Assembly (NCBI GenBank): GCA_002150815.3
Contig: NDFF03000132.1
Location: forward strand, 62,001-126,000
DNA: 64,000 bases
DNA from: Grammothele lineata
Lineage: Eukaryota > Basidiomycota > Agaricomycetes > Polyporales > Polyporaceae
Direction: 5' to 3'
Shown: positions 50,201 through 59,939 of the stretch, one piece after another
How the letters are laid out: the number at the start of each line of letters is the position of its first letter
Numbering within the stretch: the stretch's first letter is position 1
Program-made: the position numbers and the translations under genes
The notes under the pieces: generated by a model
Database searches by the model: none
Seen by the model: only the letters and a program-made list of their open reading frames with translations
Told to the model about the DNA's origin: nothing

Positions 50201-53154
50201 TTAACAGCATTAGGATCAGTATTTTTAGGTGGCCAATCTTTGGGTTCACTGTCTTTTATTTTGTCTGCTTGAGCATCTCTAGCATCAATGAGTTCTTGAC
50301 GCCTATCATCAAGCACCTTCTTCCACTCACTGCTTACTATATTTTCATCTACTATAAGCCTTTTCACTTTAGGTTTATTGACCCCGTCCCCTTGGGATGG
50401 AAGATTCCAACCAGAGCTCTCTAGCATTGCAGCAGCATCTTTGAATTTATTATCACGGTCTTTCCAAGTGCTATCCTCATACTCTACATCTTTGTGTTGC
50501 AAGGCCACCATTTCCTCTCTGCGCATGGGCAACTCCATGTCATCTACATAATATCTAGTGTCCATTTCATCCAAGTCTTCTTGAGTATATCTGTCAAGCA
50601 CTTTTTGTCCCTTCTCTAAGCGCTTTCTTTGAGCAGAAAAGTCATCTCTAGCATCATTGCACTCATATCTTATATGAAAGTTCTTCATAATCCTCTCATC
50701 TCTGTCTGAGAAGCTATGATTTTGAAACTCTTCATCCCATAGTATATCTAGGCTAGAGCGCAGATCTTTGCCAGTTCTCCATGGTTTGAATAGTGTCAAC
50801 ATTGTCATGCAATAATGTTCACGGCTGCCAGAGTCTTTGCGTGGCAAAGATCCACCAATAAAGTTGGGAACTAATCCTTCCTCCTCAGAGACTAGCTTCA
50901 CATGATGAGTTTCACACTGGGGATGAGCTGGGGTGAACATGTGGTAGGTAGTGCTCTTTTGTGCCACGGTCTCTTGCCTTAATTGCTTATTAGACTCATC
51001 AGTAATTAACATTTCATCTGCAGACTCTTCTTCATCAGTAACATTCCTTGCAGCTTTAATTTTTGCACCTTCTTCATCTGAGCTCTCTTCTTCCTCTTGA
51101 GCTAAAGAGGGGCGTCCACCTTTAAGCTGAGGTATTATATGATTTTTTCTCTTATTATGATAATCGTTTTCAGTGATAGTTTCACCAATGTCATTTTCAA
51201 ACTCATCATCACCATCATCTACTTCCTCTAACACAGCATGCCCCTCATTTCCCTTGGCCTTTCTGCTTTTTCTTGCCCTTGGCATGCGCTTCTTTTCATA
51301 CAATCTGATCCAATCATATAAACACACCTCTTCAAACTCTACAGGGCGGCACACATAATCAGTGACAGGTGTCACAGCATATACCTCATCAGTTTTGAGT
51401 CCCTGCTTTAACCCTAGCATGACCTTAGATTTGCCTTCTTTTTCTATTTGATCAGAATCCTCAAAGGCCTTCAATACTTCATATATATATCCCTTCCAAT
51501 AGCAGGCTCTGAACTTATGGCTGGTATAATGATCTGGATGCTTGAGAAGATACATAGCTGCCATAGGGCCTCCAATTTCAGATGCTGCAGTCAAAGCATT
51601 AACTATTTTTGTTATCATGCTTCTAGCCTTTTCTCTGGTAGTTTTTACACTGCCTAGCAACTCAGTGTTGCGTGAAAACACCTCTTGCACAGACCTAAAC
51701 ATCACATGTGTTTTCAGCGGTGTTTTAGTAATATAATCAGCAACATATGCTATTACAGACTTGATAGCTGTGCCAGAGAGGAGACTGGTAACATCATGAT
51801 TGCAGCGAAGGATATATGACAGTGCTGGTGTAAATGTATTCATCATTGGCTCTCCCTTCTTCATAATTAAGGCTCCTGTTTCAGCATCAATGCCAGTGGC
51901 AGGATATGTTTCTCTAGGAAACCTTGCCTTGCATACTTTTGTGTTGGGATCAAGGCAGCCTCTGTTATCAAACTCCTGCTTCTCTTGTAATGGCTTTTGA
52001 GTGTCCTGTTTACTATCACTGTCTGCCGCATTTTTTGAAGACTTTTTTCTTGTGCTTTTTACTCTACATTCATGTACATTAGACTTGTACAAAATTTCAT
52101 TCACCTCCTGTTCATAACTCTTCCACCAAGCTTCATATGTTGTGCATACATCACATTTATCTCCTTCATTATGCTCAATAGTGCATTTTGTTGGCGGAGG
52201 TTGAGGTAACTTTTCAACTACAGATATCTTTGTAGGATTATTAGTCTCAGATTCTTTCACTTGTGAGCTCACAGCCTCCATTGTACTGTTGATAAACTCT
52301 CCTTGATGACAGCCCTCCAAATATTCTACCATAGCTTTTTGGAAATCAGAAGTAGGATCTAATATTTTATCTCTAATTTCTTGTGGAGGTAATGAGTTTT
52401 GTATCCACAACAGCATGTGTAAGTGCAGGGTTAGGCGGCCCTGCTGCTCTACTGTTCCATAATATCCTGCAGTCTCACCATACAAGCCAGGTTTATTGGT
52501 GCCTACACCTAGAACATGCTTGAGAAACAGTTCTACTATTACATTAAAAAAGCGAGCCCCTGCTACTGGATTATTTGCAATGAGGTTGAGACGCTCCTCT
52601 TTCACTCTGAACTCTGGTGTATATTCCTGCTGAGTGTCTGCAAAATAGAGTGCTAGAGGATGTTTGACATCAGCAGGAGCAAAGGTAATAAACCAAGAAG
52701 GGGCACCCAGGTATGAAACTAAAGCCCAGATTTCATTGCGCATATACTTTTTGCTAGTGACAGACCCCTTTACTTTATAGTTAACATGGTCCAAGTCAGA
52801 AAGCAACTTAAAGCAAGCTTTCTCTTCTTCAGTTTCTGGCTTCACACTTCCTTGGCCTAGTCTTTCAATCAGAGATGTCAAAGTTTTATCATTAATGTTT
52901 ATAATGCGGTTGGCAATGTCATGAAACTTTTTCTTATCTGCTAGTAAATATCCAGCAGTAGTAGACTCTTTGATTTGTTGGTGATTGAGGGCTACTAGAG
53001 GGAATAGGGGCTCAAGCTGGAACCTCTTATCATGATACATAAGAAGCTGCCGCTTTCGCTGCTCTTCTGACACTGGCACAAAACCATAAGAGTTGTCTGG
53101 ATCTGTTATGTTCTTCATGCCACCAAGGCCATAGGGAAATAGCCAGGGAAACAT
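47278..53154 (-). CDS. Helitron Rep-PIF1 helicase with C-terminal protease-like domain
   Basis: Continuous 1,958-residue frame. It starts within YPQMFPWLFPYGLGG, the usual head of the Helitron Rep domain, so the ATG at 53154 is not the native start. The HUH-type Rep motif is HLHMLLW at residues 244-250, and the two catalytic tyrosines are Tyr470 and Tyr474 (AYVADYITK). The PIF1-like helicase has Walker A GGMAGTGKS near residue 1045, Walker B FMDEISMVD, then VAGDFAQLPP and SRGSTVEGTVI. After about residue 1670 comes an extra domain: SVNYSCAYDCILTVL (likely active-site Cys), two CxxC pairs (VCKQCQH and KCPSCNG), then FGNGHFVSRIVDKSGDIWYHD (likely His and Asp). This order resembles a ubiquitin-specific protease fold. 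The frame has no stop, which suggests a recent element. It is one nucleotide out of frame with the upstream part. Confidence 0.95.
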   Translation of the reverse strand: MFPWLFPYGLGGMKNITDPDNSYGFVPVSEEQRKRQLLMYHDKRFQLEPLFPLVALNHQQIKESTTAGYLLADKKKFHDIANRIININDKTLTSLIERLGQGSVKPETEEEKACFKLLSDLDHVNYKVKGSVTSKKYMRNEIWALVSYLGAPSWFITFAPADVKHPLALYFADTQQEYTPEFRVKEERLNLIANNPVAGARFFNVIVELFLKHVLGVGTNKPGLYGETAGYYGTVEQQGRLTLHLHMLLWIQNSLPPQEIRDKILDPTSDFQKAMVEYLEGCHQGEFINSTMEAVSSQVKESETNNPTKISVVEKLPQPPPTKCTIEHNEGDKCDVCTTYEAWWKSYEQEVNEILYKSNVHECRVKSTRKKSSKNAADSDSKQDTQKPLQEKQEFDNRGCLDPNTKVCKARFPRETYPATGIDAETGALIMKKGEPMMNTFTPALSYILRCNHDVTSLLSGTAIKSVIAYVADYITKTPLKTHVMFRSVQEVFSRNTELLGSVKTTREKARSMITKIVNALTAASEIGGPMAAMYLLKHPDHYTSHKFRACYWKGYIYEVLKAFEDSDQIEKEGKSKVMLGLKQGLKTDEVYAVTPVTDYVCRPVEFEEVCLYDWIRLYEKKRMPRARKSRKAKGNEGHAVLEEVDDGDDEFENDIGETITENDYHNKRKNHIIPQLKGGRPSLAQEEEESSDEEGAKIKAARNVTDEEESADEMLITDESNKQLRQETVAQKSTTYHMFTPAHPQCETHHVKLVSEEEGLVPNFIGGSLPRKDSGSREHYCMTMLTLFKPWRTGKDLRSSLDILWDEEFQNHSFSDRDERIMKNFHIRYECNDARDDFSAQRKRLEKGQKVLDRYTQEDLDEMDTRYYVDDMELPMRREEMVALQHKDVEYEDSTWKDRDNKFKDAAAMLESSGWNLPSQGDGVNKPKVKRLIVDENIVSSEWKKVLDDRRQELIDARDAQADKIKDSEPKDWPPKNTDPNAVKLIGNKYFLNKKFKAESETSQQLIDDTVALFSLNNDQERAFKIVANHAVEPSGEHLKMYLGGMAGTGKSQVIKALMHFFAEREESYRFMCVAPTGSAAALIGGSTYHSILGFFKNKGAGGSGNIASHTQVRARLQNVEYIFMDEISMVDCLDFYKICAKMCVALHNDGTPFGGINMIVAGDFAQLPPTTGTPLYSHTVARVIHRTASHENQMRSIGKALWHQFTTVVILRENMRQKTQTPEDSKLRTALENLRYKSCTGEDIELLQSRVAGTGQGRPKLNDPRFKYVSIITRWNAARDKINMEASKRFAIEHGQELVDFYSIDRLGGKSDDSVPKKQRRRMVDPLRKRNIVSDELQDLLWSLDPQMTEHHAGKLSLCIGMPVIIKQNEATECCVTNGAEAEVVGWTSKPINEEKNMLNTLFVRLTSAPRPIKLPGLPENVVPLPCREQVIKCRLPDKKLLTITRTQVAVLPNFAMTDFASQGRTRPFNVCDIQNSKSHQSIYTCLSRGSTVEGTVIAQPFDPSKVVGGISGSLRQEFRELELLNQITKMRWNETISSKVTGITRNELIHAFRQWRGESFVPPNIHSALSWGEFDPFPIENPQEDAGWELLASAKDGMKPMKNPPPDEFPNKNNNGLSTGYVVAQGTQTLKSLGTYTPKPVVKRKADDQDEKTQEPKRQRTNNRPLACPFKGMPWDSVNYSCAYDCILTVLMAVHKECRDGWIERVAPTNALLKAAGEIFDQADAKVILYRTARDKIRDMLGNIDPELGCHGTQFTDGYSVVRHLLRSNIKRLHKQYVCKQCQHVSHWIKSEARQPNEVGHEAMWAFRLEHRKDHPKGKGLHRKLTISEWLDITMEKDTGSKCPSCNGAQVKNLSYGNMCPDFLYLIASGINLQVETEIKLPNDGDKYRLCGVIYFGNGHFVSRIVDKSGDIWYHDGASTGENVKYEKNALTISNQGWQKVKSFHVTAYVFTRLY

Positions 53155-53197
53155 TTGAGGATACAGCTGAGGATTATTATAGAGACTTTCTGGCTGC

Positions 53198-54982
53198 TCA
53201 GCTTGACCAATTTCCTAGCACTTTTCCTCCTGATTTAAAGTGCTCTACTGCTCTAGCTTTAATTTCATATGGCCTGATTTTTCCTAGCCTTTCTAATGTT
53301 TCTCCAGTAAGTCCATGAACAATAAAGGGGCATTCACCCTCCTCTACACCTTCTTCCTCCTCAGTTTTATTTACAGCAGCTGCTTCAGGGTCTACATTTG
53401 ACTCTGCCATTGTTTGAGTGTAGTTTACAATGACCGGTGGTTCATCTTCTGGATACTCTTGAAGATTTTCATATGAAATAGTCAAGTCTGCATAGTCTGC
53501 ATGATTGAGCTTGAGCCACTCTAGTGCTGCAGCCACTTTCTTTCTTCTAACTAGCATGGGTGTGCGCTTATAATCTTTAGTTGTGGGTTGATTGGGGCCT
53601 AGATATAAAAATGCTAAGACATCATCTAAGTCCTCCCTTGGTGGTGGAAGAACAGAATATACCTTAGGCATAGGCAGTGAATGGCTGACAACATTGGCTT
53701 TCATTTTTGACATGCCAGAGATCTGGACTTTAACAATGCAAGCATTATGTTTCACTCTAGCAATAAGCAGTTTTTCAGTCCAGCTGAGGTCTTTGAGTGC
53801 ATCTGGAACTTCTCCAATCCACAAGCCATTAGCTAGACTATCAGGTGGTAGCCTGCCTAACTTTAATTCAGTTACGCATGTAGGGCAGACATCTTTACAA
53901 TTAGGAAGAAGGACAGGGCCTGAATGAGGTACTATGGGATCAGATACATGTTTGCGCTCTTTGCGGGTTACAGCAATGTCAGGTTTCAATATATCCAAGT
54001 TTAGCTTTAATTCAGATAAAGCTTTGAGCTCTTTTTTAGAGGTTAATAGGCCACACACAGCACATGGTCCCTCTATAAAGTTCTCAAGCTTAATAGCCTC
54101 TGAAAAGCCTCTGATGACAGAATCTAATGAGTTTCTGTTAGGGGGTGGAGGTGGAAACTTAGCATCTACATTTACTGTTGAAGAAGTTTCATTGAGTGGT
54201 AAAAGTCTACGCTGGCGTTGATTTTGCATTCTTTGTGCACCTGTTTGAGCAGAATCTGTAGGCACAAATAGTGTTGTAAATTTTGAACAACTGAGGCAGC
54301 GGTGCTGTAAAATTGTGTTTGCTAGTCTAGTTTTATTTTTCTGTATGCTAGTGTTACAAGACACATTATGAGCTGCTGCAATGGTTAGCATGTGCTGCTT
54401 TGTTAAACGCATCATAAGATGGTGTAAAGGAATGTCTACTAATATACCCTCTTGAATATTGGTGGTCTCTGAATGAGAAATATAGCTGTGAAAGCGGTAC
54501 TCAGAGGACATGTCCATGACACCTTTTATAGGGTAACGGCCTAGCTCTAGTGAAGTCCAGCGGCAAACTCTAGCTTTAATTGGGCCCTTTGGAAGCACGG
54601 CTCCTCCAAACTGTGATATCATCTCTGGCTGTACTGTAGGCAATATAGTTATTTGAGAAGATTTCACAGCACTGTCAAACTTATAGCCAATATACACTGT
54701 CATAATAAAAAAGTCATGCTTCAACATTAAAGGCCTCATGCTAAACACTTTTATATCATGCACTAGCCTTTCTGCTTTACGCCACAAAGTATGCAAATTA
54801 TAATAATTCATTTGTTCAAAAGGGCTTGATGAGATATCCAGCCCTTTATAATCAAAGTATATAACCACAGCAGAGCTTTCGCGGGAGGTGCTCGCCCAAA
54901 CCTCGTCCATAATGGACCCAGGACTTTCTATTAAGGTGCCTGGCATAACCTCTGATAGTAGCTTATAGTCTATTAAAGACAT
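53198..54982 (-). CDS. Helitron N-terminal part (DUF6570 region)
   Basis: A 594-residue frame just upstream of the Rep-helicase frame, starting MSLIDYKLLSEVMPGTLI. It has pairs of cysteines (CLSCSKFTTLF, CAVCGLLTS, CKDVCPTC) and the DUF6570-type stretch LPPDSLANGLWIGEVPDALK, KLLIARVKHNACIVKV and KRTPMLVRRKKVAAALEWLK. In intact Agaricomycete Helitrons this part is fused to the Rep domain. Here it ends FKSGGKVLGNWSS at 53198, while the other frame continues with GQAEQPESLYNNPQLYPQ. A single extra A in the AAATT run at about 53207-53215 explains the break. The element therefore probably cannot make the full protein unless this is a sequencing error. A fragment at 38765-39142 is a second copy of this region. 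Confidence 0.9.
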   Translation of the reverse strand: MSLIDYKLLSEVMPGTLIESPGSIMDEVWASTSRESSAVVIYFDYKGLDISSSPFEQMNYYNLHTLWRKAERLVHDIKVFSMRPLMLKHDFFIMTVYIGYKFDSAVKSSQITILPTVQPEMISQFGGAVLPKGPIKARVCRWTSLELGRYPIKGVMDMSSEYRFHSYISHSETTNIQEGILVDIPLHHLMMRLTKQHMLTIAAAHNVSCNTSIQKNKTRLANTILQHRCLSCSKFTTLFVPTDSAQTGAQRMQNQRQRRLLPLNETSSTVNVDAKFPPPPPNRNSLDSVIRGFSEAIKLENFIEGPCAVCGLLTSKKELKALSELKLNLDILKPDIAVTRKERKHVSDPIVPHSGPVLLPNCKDVCPTCVTELKLGRLPPDSLANGLWIGEVPDALKDLSWTEKLLIARVKHNACIVKVQISGMSKMKANVVSHSLPMPKVYSVLPPPREDLDDVLAFLYLGPNQPTTKDYKRTPMLVRRKKVAAALEWLKLNHADYADLTISYENLQEYPEDEPPVIVNYTQTMAESNVDPEAAAVNKTEEEEGVEEGECPFIVHGLTGETLERLGKIRPYEIKARAVEHFKSGGKVLGNWSS

Positions 54983-55647
54983 ATAGGAGCGATAGTCTCT
55001 GCCTGTATGAGCAGTGATGAGAAAGTTGTTGCATTATATAGATGCATAAAATGCTCACCTAAGTTGCTATCTAAGTTGCTATACTGTATAACAGAAGCAT
55101 CTAGCAGTTGAGGGAACGGAACTAAGACATTTATTTTGTATTGAGCTTGGCTTAGGTGGCCAGCTATGGCTACACCTTGTTGGAGAGTGTGAATAGTTCC
55201 TATATGGGCCAGCCAATGCTGCATAATGCACTGGTAGGCCCATATAAGAAATATTGTAGCAGGGTTGAATGTGCGCATGATAAAGGTGGTGGTGGTAAGA
55301 GATCAAGAGTTGAACATGGAAGAAGCGCTGAGAGCCATCAACATGAACATACGGTCACATGATATGATTATGTGAAATAGACGCTTGAAGACGGCACTTT
55401 CAAAGACAAAGGTCAACCATCTATTTCATTCATTCATTGACATGTTCATATAAGCACACTTGTTCAAGGAGAACCACAAAGCATATATTGATAAAAGAGC
55501 GGCATGATGTAAGATCTACGGTGACTAACAAGCTAAATGTAAAGAGCGGCATAGAGTTGGGCAGAATACAAAGGAGAGACATAGATGCGGATAATGACAG
55601 TAAAGAGTTGGTCCAATAGATAGAGGTAGCATTATGTATGAATAGGA

Positions 55648-55760
55648 TATAGCAGGTAAAAGCAGACATAGACTGATATGTGTGAAAAATATGAGCAGCA
55701 GATATGGATGATAAGAGAGCAGGGAGCGCATGTAGATGTGATGTAAGAGCAAGCAAAGGA
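55648..55760. other. spacer between Helitron and mini-exon gene
   Basis: Only about 110 bp separates the proposed Helitron 5' end from the stop codon of the mini-exon gene, which lies on the same strand. Nothing else is seen. Confidence 0.5.
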
Positions 55761-58700
55761 CTATCTAGAGGCCAGGCGGACAGCACCCAACAGGTTGAGG
55801 TTGACGGAAATAGGCTTTCCTTCTCCTGCTACCGCCTCAGTTGCAGATGTCGATGAGGAGGCTGCATTAGGCTTCTTAGGAGAGGTTATCCATCCCCAAG
55901 AGACCGCCTTTTGAGAGGTGTTACTATCCTCTGTCTTCTTGGGCACATAGCAGGAGACATTATAGTATACCACACAAAGGTCTCCTGGCTGCAGCTCTTG
56001 GTTGAGAGGGGCAAGGGTAGAAAAGGGGTCATTGATGTCCCAGCCCTTGTTTCCTGTCAGCCTCTTCATAACCATCTTGTTGCTAGCATCCCATAGCATG
56101 ACTAGATTTGTTGATGTTAGAAAACTAATATAGGCAAAGATTCAAATAACATACTGTCTGCATTGTTAGGCGTCTTTGCAATATCTTGCCAATCTAATAT
56201 AGACTTGGGATGCAAGATTTTGTTGACGCCGTTGGTCTTTGTCACTAAATTGATAGAAATTAGAATATGCTTACAAAGTGAATATAAAAATCACTTACAG
56301 GCATAGTTGCCAGTCTTGATCTCCAAACCAACCACATTAACACCATCTGCTGTTCTGGTCTCTCCACTAACAAAGGAGGTGGTCCAAGGAACAAGAGGAT
56401 CGGCCTGGGTGACAGTGCCGTAGAAATTCCACACCCGCTCTGTGTCATTGGCATCATCACCAACTGGCAGTATACAGACCCTCTTGTAAGTCTTGGCATC
56501 AAAGCGACCATTGTAGGTATTAGTGTAAGTCTGCTGGGTATTGCTGGCATACACCAAACCCATCATCATGCCAATGCTTCTTTTGGTGTTTGAGCTACGG
56601 TGGTGGCAGATAAACTCATCTGTAGAGGTGACAGAGAGCTTGACAGCAGCTAAGCCATCTGTAGGAGCGCAAAGAGGGTTGTGGGTGGTGATCCCATTGC
56701 CTGCATAGGACCATATGGCCAGAAAGTCCCTGTATTGCAAATAATGTGAGCTGTAATATGCTGAAATGAATGATAAACAAATTCTCACTTGCGGTGAATG
56801 TTCTCATACAGATTGAAAATATCCTTCCAATTAAAGGGAGTAATAGGATCCTTCTTTCTGTAGTCCAGCTGGATGGGGCTAATGACAGATTTGATGGTCA
56901 ATGTCAGAATACATCATTTAAAGGAGAAACTTACGCAATGACAGGAAAGTATGCCAAAGTCTCAGCAGGGGAGGTGTCATGGTCAATGATGTAGCATTGA
57001 GCACCCCAAGGAGCGGCAACACCGGGAGTGCAAGAGCCACTAAAGTGTCAAGTTAATATATGGTGGCATATAATAATAGTATAACTTACACACTGACGAT
57101 GTCCTTGGGAACATCAATGGCATCATTCTCCTTAGAGGAGTCCTCTTGCTCTTCATTAGAATGATCCTGCTTGTCTGAATCATCCTCACTATTAAATGAA
57201 TGACATTAGTTGTGAGCTAGAAAAACAAATGATAGCGCACATGTCCCACCTAGGGCTGGGCTCCCTAGCCTTCTTCTTTCCCTTGTCCTTCTTGTTGAAC
57301 ATAGCTGATCTGTTCCTATTTCTGCGACTCATTAAGGTGAAAATAAAAAAGGATAATATATAAACACACTTCTCTTCATCTTGATATCCCTCAGAGAAGA
57401 ATTTGGCCCCAGATCTGCATATATAAATTAGCTATGATAAAGGCAATGAAAGAGAATCTTACTCAGGCTTTGAGGGCTTAGTGGGAGAAGCCTGGCGCTT
57501 GCCAGAGGGAACCTCAATCCAGAAGGTGTTGTTAGCCTTAGCCTTGCCTTTGCCCTTGCTATTATTAAATATTTATATCAGCAGTCATTGGCAGGTAAAT
57601 AGAAGGCGCACTTGACAATAGAGGAGGGTTTCTCCTGTTCCTCTTCAGAACTATCATCATGCTTACTGCTAGCACAAGTAGTAAACAAACTGAGAGTGAT
57701 GTAATTGAACTAGAGGTGCCTACACAACACGAGACTTCTTCTTAGGAGAGCGCCTATATACCAGTATCAATCACCGCTGTAATTAATGCAAGACACTATT
57801 TAAACTTACTGAACATCCTGCTCCTCCTCATCTGAAGAGTTCCTAATGACCACATTTAAAGTATGCTCAAATGTGACACTGTAAATGACTTACGGGGCTT
57901 CACGCTTAGAGGGGCGGCTCTTCAAAGGAGAGCTGCTCAACAAGTTTAGCATATAGTGGAATATGTGTCTATAATATTGCATACCTCTTATGACCAGGTG
58001 TATTCTGCTGGGCCTTCATGATAGAGCGGGGCTTGGGCTTGATGTATGACTCCTTGTCCATTCTATAACCAAATATTAGTACAGTGTTTACAGTTTAATA
58101 ACAAACTTCATACCCTTCATCCTCCTCTGAGTCACTATCCTTCTGAGCAGCCTTGCGCTTGCTAGACTTGGTAGTGGGCGGGGATCTAAGGTTAAATTTA
58201 TTAGGACTGCCGCTTTCAACATCACTTTGTACTCACATATCCTTGGCCTTTGTAGGCCGGCCCCTTTTCTTAGGGGACTGAGGAGGACTCTCCACACTAG
58301 GCTGTATTAGTGTAAACATTTAAATGTATCAATAGTGTACTCACAACTCTATATCACTGTCATTGTCTTCAGACTCAGCAGGCCTAATAGAATGATGTTA
58401 GCATTTGTTTTACATTATAGATGGTGCACTCACTGAGGCTTAGCAGCCTTCTTAGGGGTAGCCTTGATCTTAATTGGGGTGGCCTTGACACTCTTCTTGC
58501 TAATGTGTTTATAAATATTGAATTACTGAATTACAGAAAGTAGAATGGCTTACACAGGAGAGGGAGTTGGAGGGGTTACTGGGGGGCTGCTGTGGCGGCT
58601 GCGGGACCTCCTATAATATTTTATCGATATTGTATATAAAGAAGACTATAAAGTGAGGACTTACTTGGCCTTGGGAGTCTTCATGACCTCTGGACGGTTG

Positions 58701-59250
58701 TCAGGCTCATCCTCACTGCTGAAGTTGTAGTGTATAAGTATAGCTCTAAACAGTGAAAGCAGACATACTCTTCATCAGGGACGACAAAACTAGTGTCATA
58801 GTGGTCATCCCTGAAGAGAAGAGATGAAAATATATACAAGGCAATAAAAGAACACTTACTCATCATCAGAGCGGGCCTCATCATCCCCTACAGAATCACC
58901 AGAACCCTCTTCTTCAGAATTCTGCTCTTCATCTTCCTCTTCTTCATTGTCCTCCTCAGCCTCTGAGTCAGGAACAATTTCAGGGCTAAAACAGAAATGA
59001 GAATTGGCAAATAGAGTATAAAATATGATACACACCTCTTGGGCTGCTTGCGGCCCCTAGCAGGAGCCCCACCTTTGCCACTGGCTGGCTTGCCCCGCTT
59101 GGCCTTTTGGTTTCTAATGGCGGTAGTCTGCCTTGTAACCCTTCTGGCATTATGTGAGCAATGAAAAATCCACAAAAAGATGACATACTTGGGAGCAACC
59201 ACAGTGACCTCCTTGGCCTGAGACTTCTTGGTGCTAGCTTTAGGAGGCAT
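55761..59250 (-). CDS. mini-exon gene for Lys/Ser/acidic chromatin-like protein
   Basis: Starts MPPKASTKKSQAKEVTVVAP at 59250 and ends GAVRLASR at 55761. I count about 24 exons, most coding for only 10-35 residues, separated by GT-AG introns of 45-60 nt; about 790 residues in all. The N-terminal two thirds alternate Lys/Arg-rich, Ser/Pro and Glu/Asp-rich blocks (RGRKQPK, EEDNEEEEDEEQNSEEEG, TPIKIKATPKKAAK, SPKKRGRPTKAKD, SPKKKSRVV), like nuclear DNA-tethering proteins; KRGRPTKAK is AT-hook-like. The last third looks globular (DFLAIWSYAGNGITTHNP, KRSIGMMMGLVYASN, RVWNFYGTVTQADPLVPW, QPGDLCVVYYNVSCYVP). I do not recognise that domain. The frames are open and the splice sites regular, so the gene is probably functional. 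It lies head-to-head with the 316-residue gene across about 690 bp. Exact exon edges are approximate. Confidence 0.75.
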
Positions 59251-59939
59251 GCTGTAAGAGGAGTGAATAAAGGGAGGTAAAGGATGAGAGCTTGAGAGGG
59301 AGATTGACAGAGGTGGTGGTTGCAAAAAAAGAGTAGGTGGGGGACGCATGAAGAAAGAGGTGTTTATAAAGAGCCTGCCTGCCCCAAAAAAAGAATCGTA
59401 CGAGGTTGCCCCAACCCCAAAGATTTGAGTCTCCAAGACATTTTTCTACCGCCAATCAGTCCCATATTGGGGCTTGGAGACACAACCGAGAAATATGAAA
59501 TGGCAATCTCTATGCCTTGGTAAACAATCCCCTCTTCTTTCAATTCTGCTTGTCCACATTATAAGTTGCAGACCTCCATCTCTGAAGTTAGAGCACATAT
59601 CTTGGAGTTTGAGATGGAAGTGTGTATAGAGAAGAAATAAGCTTTTGATAGAGTTGAAAGAAGGATGAGAAGGCGGTTATGTGATGTGAGATTTGAAATA
59701 GAAAGTCCAGAAGGCCAAGCCATTTGAAATATCAATGACGCAGCATGTTTGGCTCCTCTAAAAATAAAGTACTTGAAGCCTAGAACTTTGAGGTGCCTCC
59801 CCTACTCACCTCCTCTTTTAACTCGGCCAACTTGGACTACCGCCTACTGCCTCCCCCTTCTATCAACTACACTGCACCTCACTATATTCCTTACTTCAAA
59901 GGGTCATCCTTTCTATAATGATCTACCATCCTCAACTTT
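59251..59939. promoter_or_regulatory. divergent promoter region in repeat island
   Basis: Spacer between the start codons of the mini-exon gene (-) and the 316-residue gene (+). It holds a run of A (CAAAAAAAGAG near 59325) and pyrimidine-rich stretches near 59790-59890 (CTCCCCTACTCACC). No TATA box stands out. It is called regulatory from its position only; a short non-coding 5' exon is possible. Confidence 0.4.

Larger units (their letters stand above)
47223..55647 (-). mobile_element. near-complete Helitron
   Basis: A rolling-circle DNA transposon on the minus strand. The 5' end is placed at 55647 because the homologous copy ends at the equivalent base (43849), both reading A|TC. The 3' end is less certain. 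A candidate CTAG|T end is at about 47221-47224 on the minus strand, preceded by the small palindrome GTAATCATTAC. No strong terminal hairpin is visible, so the true 3' end may lie further left and include the DUF6532 gene. It codes for a DUF6570-Rep-helicase protein in two adjacent frames. About 8.4 kb long if these ends are right. Confidence 0.7.
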
